DNA of 28,067 bases, from assembly GCA_002387565.1 (NCBI GenBank), contig DGJT01000008.1, forward strand, positions 24,386 through 52,452, read 5' to 3'. Positions 22,979-28,067 of this stretch are shown in pieces. The DNA comes from Akkermansiaceae bacterium UBA4589 (lineage in GTDB: Bacteria; Verrucomicrobiota; Verrucomicrobiia; Verrucomicrobiales; Akkermansiaceae). The notes beneath the pieces were generated by a model. It did not search any database. It was not told where the DNA came from and saw nothing but the letters and a program-made list of their open reading frames with translations. Position numbers and translations under genes: made by a program. The first letter of the stretch is position 1, and every line of letters starts with the position of its first letter.

Positions 22979-23464
22979 TTAAAGTAACTGTGGATGCTTG
23001 CTTTCTGACATCACTTTCTTTTCTAAATTTTGAATTTCTCGAATAAATTCACTCACGTCATTGAACTGACGGTACACTGAGACATAACGCACATAAGCAA
23101 CGGGGTCTATCTCACGCAATTTAGTCATCACTTTGTTACCGATGATGTCAGATGGCATTTCATGGTTATGATCTTGGTGTAGTTCTGCCACAATTTGCTC
23201 CACTGCTGTGTCTAGATCTGAAATAGCAACTGGACGCTTTTCGCAAGATTTAATCAGTCCTTGTAAAATCTTGTCACGATGTAAGGCTTCTCTAGTCCCA
23301 TCTTTTTTAATGACACGTAACTCTGTACGCTCAATTTGCTCATAAGTGGTGTAACGATAGTTACAATGAGCACAGATGCGACGACGACGAGTTGAACTTC
23401 CATCTTTGGAAACTCGTGAGTCTAAAACTCGATCTTTTAAGCTGCCGCAATTAACACATTTCAT
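22979..23464 (-). CDS. nrdR: Transcriptional repressor NrdR
   Basis: NrdR represses ribonucleotide reductase genes when (d)ATP occupies its ATP-cone. This 161-residue protein has the N-terminal zinc ribbon with C3, C6, C31 and C34 (MKCVNC and ICAHC), the basic STRRRRIC stretch used in DNA binding, and the ATP-cone (about 49-139; RVIKKDGTREALHRDKILQGL). It ends with RQFNDVSEFIREI. Length is normal. The upstream promoter is near consensus and holds an inverted repeat in its spacer (23485-23501). No ribonucleotide reductase gene is in the window. Confidence 0.95.
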   Translation of the reverse strand: MKCVNCGSLKDRVLDSRVSKDGSSTRRRRICAHCNYRYTTYEQIERTELRVIKKDGTREALHRDKILQGLIKSCEKRPVAISDLDTAVEQIVAELHQDHNHEMPSDIIGNKVMTKLREIDPVAYVRYVSVYRQFNDVSEFIREIQNLEKKVMSESKHPQLL

Positions 23465-23476
23465 GTTGTTAATTAT

Positions 23477-23505
23477 ATTCTAGGCACTACATTTGGTAGT
23501 GTCAA
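23477..23505 (-). promoter_or_regulatory. nrdR promoter with an inverted repeat in the spacer
   Basis: On the minus strand TTGACA (23505-23500) and TAGAAT (23482-23477) are 17 nt apart, an almost ideal sigma70 promoter. The dyad CACTAC-N5-GTAGTG (23485-23501) fills the spacer. The -10 ends 12 nt before the ATG, which implies a leader of only about 6 nt. Repressor binding to the dyad would block polymerase. Confidence 0.62.
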
Positions 23506-23515
23506 CCAGAAAACG

Positions 23516-23531
23516 GTGCCATTTATGGCAC
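23516..23531. repeat. Inverted repeat GTGCCA-TTTA-TGGCAC
   Basis: A perfect 6-bp dyad with a 4-nt centre lies between the divergent nrdR and LolC/E-like genes, 10 bp upstream of the nrdR -35. It has no T run on either side and is not a terminator; a protein-binding site is possible. Confidence 0.5.
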
Positions 23532-23603
23532 TTTATGAAAACTTTAAAATTTCTCAGGCAGAACTAGAAAATCTAAATTTACTTTTAGTTTAGAGAATAG
23601 GAT

Positions 23604-23632
23604 TTGACCCTTTCTCTATTTAGCACTAGGGT
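23604..23632 (+). promoter_or_regulatory. Probable promoter of the LolC/E-like gene (leaderless type)
   Basis: TTGACC at 23604-23609 and TAGGGT at 23627-23632 are 17 nt apart. Only 6 nt separate the -10 from the ATG at 23639, so transcription should begin at the start codon itself. Confidence 0.45.
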
Positions 23633-23638
23633 CTGAAC

Positions 23639-25246
23639 ATGTCTTTTTCTTGGGTTATTGCCTCTCGCTATTTGAGTCCTGTACGTTCGATTTTCTCGAG
23701 CTTGAGCGCTTTGGCTGTGATTGGTGTAAGTTTGGGTGTCATGATTTTATTTGTGGTCACTGCGGTAATGACCGGCTTCGAAGATGAAATGAAACAACGC
23801 ATACTCAGCTTCACACCGCATGCCTTACTCAATGAGTATTGGATTGATGAGAATCAAGGTATTTCTCAAGAACAGTTACTAAAGCAAATAGAGCAAACAG
23901 ACAAAGTGGATTCTGTTTACCCTTACATTGAGACTTTTGCTTTAGCCCGCTCTATGGGAGACAAATATCCGATTTATTTTAGAGGGGTGGATTTTTCTAA
24001 TGAAAAGCAAAATGCTACTTTAGCCACCTTATTAGACCCTGATATTCCTAATAACAATACCTACAATCCTAACTTAGGACTCAACCAAGCTATCATTTCT
24101 AGTAAGTTAGCGCGCAACCTATCTGTGAGTGTAGGTAGTTATATAGAGCTGCTTTCTTGGACACATTTTGAAAAGCTTGAACCCTATTATGCAACTGTTT
24201 CCTTAGACCCTCTTTGGCTGACCGCTCAAACACCCATAAAAGAAATTAAAAAGCAGCTCCAATCACAAAGTAAAATAGTATCTCAACAATTACTACTCCC
24301 CCTAGAACTACTTAAATCTAGTTATACTCAGCTTATTGATATTTATACTCAGCCTGCAAGAGAAGCAGAGTTAGCTATTATCCTAGAGCTCCTCAAACTC
24401 ATCAATTCTGGTAAGAATGGCGCTCAAGCCGACACCAAGTATTTTGCCACAAGTTTTTTTGAGCAATATAACCAGCTCACTCAGCAATTAGCCACTCTAG
24501 ATATTGAGCAAGCTGACCTCGACAAGTTTAAAACTATCAAACAACTCGCCTTACCAACCAAGGTTCATATCACAGGCATTTACCGTAGCTCTGAACATAT
24601 CCAAGGCCCTGAGCTCATGCTCCCTATTGATTTAGCTTACGAATTACAAAGTCAAAATAACACAGTTAAGCAATGGGCTATACAAGTCGAAGATGCTTAT
24701 GAGGTAGTTGAAACTCTCTCGCCTATCAACCAACAATTACCTCAAGGCTATGTCATTCAAACATGGTCAGAACTCTACCAATGGTGGTTTAATTTGGTAG
24801 CACGTGAAAAGACCATGATGAATTTAGTTTTATCTCTCATTACCATTGGTGCGGCTTTTTCTATGGCTGCCATTCTTTTCCTTCAGTCGATGCAGAAGAA
24901 ACGTGAGATTGGCATCATGTTAGCACTAGGAGCCAAACCCACTCAAATAATGAGTATTTTTTGGATTCAAGCTATCATTATTGGCATCATAGGGCTAGCA
25001 CTCGGACTAGCACTAGGCTACCTTGTCATTGATCAACGTGATCAAGTTGAGTCGTTACTCTCTAGTGTCGGCTTAGATCCTTTTCCTCAAGAGTTTCATG
25101 GAGTCAGTTCAATTCCTGCAAAAATTGAGCAATCTTCTGTGGTATTTGTGACCTTACTCAGCCTCATAAGTTGCTTGCTTGCTCCCATTTTACCCGCTAT
25201 TATCTCGTTAAATAAAACACCCTCACAAACACTTAGAGATTTTTAA
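23639..25246 (+). CDS. LolC/LolE-family lipoprotein-releasing permease with a long periplasmic insert
   Basis: This 535-residue permease is of the LolCDE type, which lifts lipoproteins out of the inner membrane for transfer to the outer membrane. The N-terminus is classical: FSWVIASRYLSPVRSIFSSLSALAVIGVSLGVMILFVV (first membrane helix) then TGFEDEMKQRILSFTPHALL. The C-terminal part has three membrane helices around EKTMMNLVLSLITIGAAFSMAAIL, KKREIGIMLALGAKPTQIMSIFWIQ (coupling region) and a final helix before SLNKTPSQTLRDF. Ordinary LolC or LolE has about 400-415 residues; here a mainly helical stretch (about residues 190-300, rich in Leu, Gln and Ser) enlarges the periplasmic domain. No lolD ATPase gene is adjacent in the window. 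Whether it is LolC, LolE or a single LolF-like subunit cannot be decided. Confidence 0.85.
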   Translation: MSFSWVIASRYLSPVRSIFSSLSALAVIGVSLGVMILFVVTAVMTGFEDEMKQRILSFTPHALLNEYWIDENQGISQEQLLKQIEQTDKVDSVYPYIETFALARSMGDKYPIYFRGVDFSNEKQNATLATLLDPDIPNNNTYNPNLGLNQAIISSKLARNLSVSVGSYIELLSWTHFEKLEPYYATVSLDPLWLTAQTPIKEIKKQLQSQSKIVSQQLLLPLELLKSSYTQLIDIYTQPAREAELAIILELLKLINSGKNGAQADTKYFATSFFEQYNQLTQQLATLDIEQADLDKFKTIKQLALPTKVHITGIYRSSEHIQGPELMLPIDLAYELQSQNNTVKQWAIQVEDAYEVVETLSPINQQLPQGYVIQTWSELYQWWFNLVAREKTMMNLVLSLITIGAAFSMAAILFLQSMQKKREIGIMLALGAKPTQIMSIFWIQAIIIGIIGLALGLALGYLVIDQRDQVESLLSSVGLDPFPQEFHGVSSIPAKIEQSSVVFVTLLSLISCLLAPILPAIISLNKTPSQTLRDF

Positions 25247-25302
25247 TCCAACCTCTTATTCTAATCTCTTAATCGTCACTATTTAATTTTTGCTGCTGCA
25301 CC

Positions 25303-26295
25303 ATGCTTCACTTACCTAATCGACCACGCCGTAACCGCCAAAACCCTGCTCTGCGTAATCTTATCGAAGAGACCAAATTACATGCACATGATTTTATAGC
25401 CCCTCTCTTTGTGCATGCCAAAGACACTAGTGAAGCAATAGAAGCCATGCCAGGTTGCTCTAGATTTAGCCTTGATGATTTAGTCAAAGAATGTGGCGAA
25501 CTAGTAGCACTTGATATCCAAGGTGTGATTCTTTTTCCGGCTATTGCTGAGAAACTTAAAACTTCTTGTGCCTCTGAATGCTGCAATCCAGACGGGCTCA
25601 TCCCTCAAGCTATCAAAGCCATTAAAGCGCAATACCCACAGCTACTTGTACTCACAGATATTGCTCTAGACCCTTACAATGCAGACGGACATGATGGTAT
25701 AGTCAGCACAGATAAGAACGGAAATCTCACCATCCTAAACGATGACACAGTGGCCACGCTCTGCAAACAGGCTCTGTGTCATGCTCAAGCTGGTGCTGAT
25801 ATTGTCGCTCCAAGTGATATGATGGATGGTCGTATTGGAGAAATAAGAACAGCTTTAGATACCCAAGGTTATCAAGATATTGCCATTATGGCCTACACCG
25901 CTAAATATGCATCTGCTTATTACGGGCCTTTTAGAGGGGCTTTAGAGTCAGCACCTAAATCAGGTGACAAAAAAACCTACCAGATGAACCCTGCCAACAC
26001 CTCTGAAGCTTTTCGTGAGCTCGCCTTAGATCAAGCAGAAAATGCAGACATCCTTATGGTTAAACCGGCAGGTAGTTATCTAGATATCATTTATCAATAT
26101 CGCCAGCAATCAAACCTCCCTATTGCAGCTTATCAAGTGAGTGGAGAATATTTAATGATTGAGGCTGGGTCTGCTGCTGGCTGGCTAGATAAAGACAAAC
26201 TAATTGAAGAAAGTTTACTGAGTATCAAAAGAGCTGGAGCTCATATTATTGTAAGCTATTATGCCAAATACATGGCTCAAATACTACAAAAATAA
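25303..26295 (+). CDS. hemB: Delta-aminolevulinic acid dehydratase (porphobilinogen synthase)
   Basis: HemB condenses two 5-aminolevulinate molecules into porphobilinogen in heme and tetrapyrrole synthesis. The 330-residue protein has full length, with LFVHAKD...MPGCSRFS near the start, the Schiff-base lysines K201 (AYTAKYASAYYGPFR) and K254 (MVKPAGSYLDI), and APSDMMDGRIG. The metal site is of the Zn-independent kind: the segment DIALDPYNADGHDG (119-132) has Ala and Asp where Zn enzymes have three Cys, so Mg(II) or K+ dependence is expected. It begins 56 bp after the LolC/E-like gene. Heme supply fits the cytochrome c gene that follows, but a palindrome and a possible promoter separate them. 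Confidence 0.96.
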   Translation: MLHLPNRPRRNRQNPALRNLIEETKLHAHDFIAPLFVHAKDTSEAIEAMPGCSRFSLDDLVKECGELVALDIQGVILFPAIAEKLKTSCASECCNPDGLIPQAIKAIKAQYPQLLVLTDIALDPYNADGHDGIVSTDKNGNLTILNDDTVATLCKQALCHAQAGADIVAPSDMMDGRIGEIRTALDTQGYQDIAIMAYTAKYASAYYGPFRGALESAPKSGDKKTYQMNPANTSEAFRELALDQAENADILMVKPAGSYLDIIYQYRQQSNLPIAAYQVSGEYLMIEAGSAAGWLDKDKLIEESLLSIKRAGAHIIVSYYAKYMAQILQK

Positions 26296-26338
26296 ATCCA
26301 ACTATTTATCACCCATTTATAAACGTGCAAAAAATGTC

Positions 26339-26354
26339 AAAAACCATGGTTTTT
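26339..26354. repeat. Palindrome AAAAACCATGGTTTTT upstream of the cytochrome c gene
   Basis: A 16-bp perfect self-complementary sequence lies 44 bp after hemB and directly before a TTGACT that may be a -35. Outer bases GTCAA and TTGAC extend it with a 4-nt bulge. It could be an operator or a weak terminator for hemB; the centre has no proper loop. Confidence 0.5.
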
Positions 26355-26356
26355 TG

Positions 26357-26384
26357 TTGACTTTATAGGGATAAAACCTAAAAC
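26357..26384 (+). promoter_or_regulatory. Possible promoter of the cytochrome c gene
   Basis: TTGACT at 26357-26362 is followed 16 nt later by TAAAAC (26379-26384), a weak -10. The start would lie about 11 nt before the ATG. The call rests mainly on the -35 and the adjoining palindrome. Confidence 0.3.
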
Positions 26385-26401
26385 AAATTCACTCAATTAT
26401 T

Positions 26402-26986
26402 ATGTCTACTCCCGATATCGCCAATGGTAACACAGTTTATAATCAGGTTTGTGCAGCTTGTCATCAACCTACAGGTCTAGGTCTAGCAGGTGTATTCCCG
26501 CCACTTGATGGTTCCGATTGGGTCACAGGACCTGCCGGTTTACCTATCTCTATTATTCTAAAAGGATTACAAGGGCCGATTGACGTAAACGGAGTGACTT
26601 ACAATAGTATGATGCCAGCGGCTGGATACCTAACTGACCAACAAATCGCTGATGTCACTACTTATATCCGCCAAGCTTGGAGTAATAAGGCGGATGCTGT
26701 TACGGCAGAAACTGTAGCTCAAGTCAAAGAAATGACCAGCGAACAAGTCCTGCCATGGACTGCAGAACAGCTACAAGCACTAGTTGCGGAGCACTCTGGC
26801 TCAGCGACCTCTGCTCCAGCTGTAGCTACTAGTACTACCTCTACAACTCTAGCTAATACAGGTAGTTTTGATGTTGCTAAAATCACTGACAAATCCGATA
26901 GCCATTGGTTCTCATTTGGGTGGGTGATTGGAGCTTTGATTTTTGTAGTAGCTATTATTGCTGGCTTGAAAAAATTGACACACTAG
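26402..26986 (+). CDS. C-terminally membrane-anchored cytochrome c
   Basis: This 194-residue monoheme c-type cytochrome has the heme motif CAACH (about residues 17-21) and probable axial Met in NSMMPAAG. The domain (about 5-105) closely resembles the C-terminal domain of the protein at 5913-9113, including GLGLAGVFPPLDGSDWVTG against GLAAAGFPPLAGSEWVTG, the INVNG-type segment and a trailing VKEM helix. A Ser/Thr/Ala-rich linker (about 132-152) leads to a C-terminal membrane helix (about 169-190; WVIGALIFVVAIIAGL). No N-terminal signal peptide is present, and the frame has a stop only ten codons upstream with no other start, so how the heme domain reaches the periplasm is unclear. It probably carries electrons in the respiratory chain; partners are unknown. 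Confidence 0.84.
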   Translation: MSTPDIANGNTVYNQVCAACHQPTGLGLAGVFPPLDGSDWVTGPAGLPISIILKGLQGPIDVNGVTYNSMMPAAGYLTDQQIADVTTYIRQAWSNKADAVTAETVAQVKEMTSEQVLPWTAEQLQALVAEHSGSATSAPAVATSTTSTTLANTGSFDVAKITDKSDSHWFSFGWVIGALIFVVAIIAGLKKLTH

Positions 26987-27002
26987 GTCATAGTTTATCA
27001 TT

Positions 27003-27182
27003 ATGTTTCTTCGCCTACTTTTAATAACACTTACTTTATTAAGTTTAACTAACTGTTTTGGCTCAAAACCAGAAGCAAAACCCGTTGATCCTACTAGCAG
27101 TAGTTTTCAACGTCATCAATACTATGACTCTAGCAGATCTAGTATAGAAACTTACCGTCAAGATGGCGTCAAATTTAAGTAA
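27003..27182 (+). CDS. Small putative lipoprotein
   Basis: A 59-residue protein begins at an ATG 16 bp after the cytochrome c stop. Its N-terminus is a lipoprotein-type signal (MFLRLLLITLTLLSLTNC) with C18 as the predicted lipid-modified cysteine; Asn at -1 is less common than Gly, Ala or Ser. The mature part (FGSKPEAKPVDPTSSSFQRHQYYDSSRSSIETYRQDGVKFK) is hydrophilic and unrecognised. It ends 4 bp before the accD ATG, so cytochrome c, lipoprotein and accD may be co-transcribed. The start codon, signal and tight spacing support a real gene; its function is unknown. Confidence 0.68.
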   Translation: MFLRLLLITLTLLSLTNCFGSKPEAKPVDPTSSSFQRHQYYDSSRSSIETYRQDGVKFK

Positions 27183-27186
27183 TATT

Positions 27187-28008
27187 ATGGGTATATTTAG
27201 CAAACCAAAGCTTAAATCAAGCGAAAAACGTGATTCAAATGAAGGCGATTGGATTAAATGTCCAAGTTGCGGTGAAATGCTCCACCACGTAGATATTAAA
27301 GCAAATTTTGAAGTCTGTACTAAGTGTGATCATCACTTTCTCCTTGGAGGTAAAGAGCGAGTAGCTCTTATTGCTGATGATGGTAGTTTTGAAGAGCTCA
27401 ATGCTAATACTAAGGCACTTAACCCTCTAGACTTTAAAGGTTATGATGATAAGCTCATCATGCTCAAATCAAAAACACAGCTTGATGAAGGCGTGCTAAC
27501 AGGCAAAATCAAAATTGATGGCAAGCCTGCGGTTATCGCCATTATGGATTTTAAATTCTTTGCAGGCTCTATGGGCTCAGTCGTAGGAGAAAAACTCACT
27601 AGAGCTATTGAAACTGCCACAGCAGATAAATGCCCTATTATTATCTTTTCAGCCTCATCAGGGGCTCGTATGCAAGAAGGTATGTTCTCACTCATGCAAA
27701 TGGCTAAAACCTGCTCAGCATTAGCCCGTCATGCCAAAGCTAAATTGCCTTATTTTTCTATTATGACACATCCAACTACAGGTGGGGTAACTGCTTCATT
27801 TGCTACAGTGGGTGATTTGAATTTTGCTGAACCTGGATGCATGATTGGTTTTGCTGGCCCACGTGTAGTTAAAGAAACTACGCATCAGAATTTACCTCCT
27901 GGTTTCCAAACTGCTGAATTCATGCTCGAACACGGCCTCATTGATGCTATTGTCACTCGCCATGAGCTTAAGAAAAAGCTCGCTCAAGCGATGAATTACC
28001 TAGTTTAA
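27187..28008 (+). CDS. accD: Acetyl-CoA carboxylase carboxyltransferase subunit beta
   Basis: AccD, with AccA, transfers the carboxyl group from biotin to acetyl-CoA to make malonyl-CoA for fatty acid synthesis. From the ATG at 27187 it has 273 residues and the usual MGIFSKPKL start; an in-frame ATG at 27163 would overlap the preceding lipoprotein gene and is rejected. The zinc ribbon is intact (C25, C28, C44, C47 in KCPSCGEM and EVCTKCDHH). The carboxyltransferase core has VIAIMDFKFFAGSMGSVVGEKLTRAIE, IFSASSGARMQEGMFSLMQMAKT and the oxyanion-type glycines in THPTTGGVTASFATVGD. The gene is complete. Confidence 0.96.
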   Translation: MGIFSKPKLKSSEKRDSNEGDWIKCPSCGEMLHHVDIKANFEVCTKCDHHFLLGGKERVALIADDGSFEELNANTKALNPLDFKGYDDKLIMLKSKTQLDEGVLTGKIKIDGKPAVIAIMDFKFFAGSMGSVVGEKLTRAIETATADKCPIIIFSASSGARMQEGMFSLMQMAKTCSALARHAKAKLPYFSIMTHPTTGGVTASFATVGDLNFAEPGCMIGFAGPRVVKETTHQNLPPGFQTAEFMLEHGLIDAIVTRHELKKKLAQAMNYLV

Positions 28009-28067
28009 GGATTCAAGCAACTTTGTTGTGAAGCTTATCAATCATAATCGAGCACCACGACAGCATG

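Noticed and set aside
23525..23593. 22-codon frame MALYENFKISQAELENLNLLLV between nrdR and the LolC/E-like gene
   Set aside because: Composition is protein-like, but it is very short, has no promoter of its own, and its start lies within the 23516-23531 dyad. Kept only as a possible remnant.
28009..28067. Possible start of a further gene at the terminal ATG (28065-28067)
   Set aside because: Only one codon is visible, so nothing can be said about it.

Overview
The window is AT-rich bacterial chromosome and most likely comes from a member of the Verrucomicrobiota (PVC group). The pointers are a PEP-CTERM surface protein, a 1066-residue protein joining an SGNH-like domain to a PVC-type propeller and a C-terminal cytochrome c domain, a SASA-type esterase, and a Gld-type ABC operon with DUF4340. 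Genus cannot be fixed from sequence alone. Genes are densely packed. No gene-free stretch exceeds 300 bases; the longest is 928-1169, holding a terminator and a 9-bp tandem repeat. No rRNA, tRNA, CRISPR array, insertion sequence or phage gene was seen.

Layout. 1-987: a PEP-CTERM secreted protein with promoter and terminator. 1054-4077: tandem repeat, class I-like CPD photolyase, SRPBCC protein and secreted SASA esterase. 4142-5819: a compact metal-handling operon of outer-membrane barrel candidate, MerP-like HMA protein, MerT-like membrane protein and CsoR-type repressor, with a CsoR-like operator at its promoter. 5913-9113 (minus): the multi-domain cytochrome protein. 9213-11744 (minus): a tight run rpmB-ptsH-DUF1287-DUF1802-coaB. 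11901-15246: leuS and a Mn-type superoxide dismutase. 15372-22360: a seven-gene run of Gld-type ABC ATPase, permease, GldG-like protein, DUF4340 protein, VanZ-like protein, modB and a modC-like ATPase with altered motifs. 22368-23464 (minus): nrdR and a small acidic unknown. 23639-28008: a LolC/E-like permease, hemB, a tail-anchored cytochrome c, a small lipoprotein (59 codons plus stop) and accD.

Two themes cut across the window. Start codons have no convincing Shine-Dalgarno sequence, and several recognisable promoters lie so close to the start codon that the mRNAs should be leaderless or have leaders of only a few to about 20 nt. Several proteins also look repurposed: a DUF1287 protein without its expected Cys and His, a ModC-like ATPase with altered Q-loop and D-loop and no ModA nearby, and a cytochrome c with no N-terminal signal peptide. 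The best candidate for a little-described system is the CsoR-controlled MerT/MerP-like operon with its outer-membrane partner.
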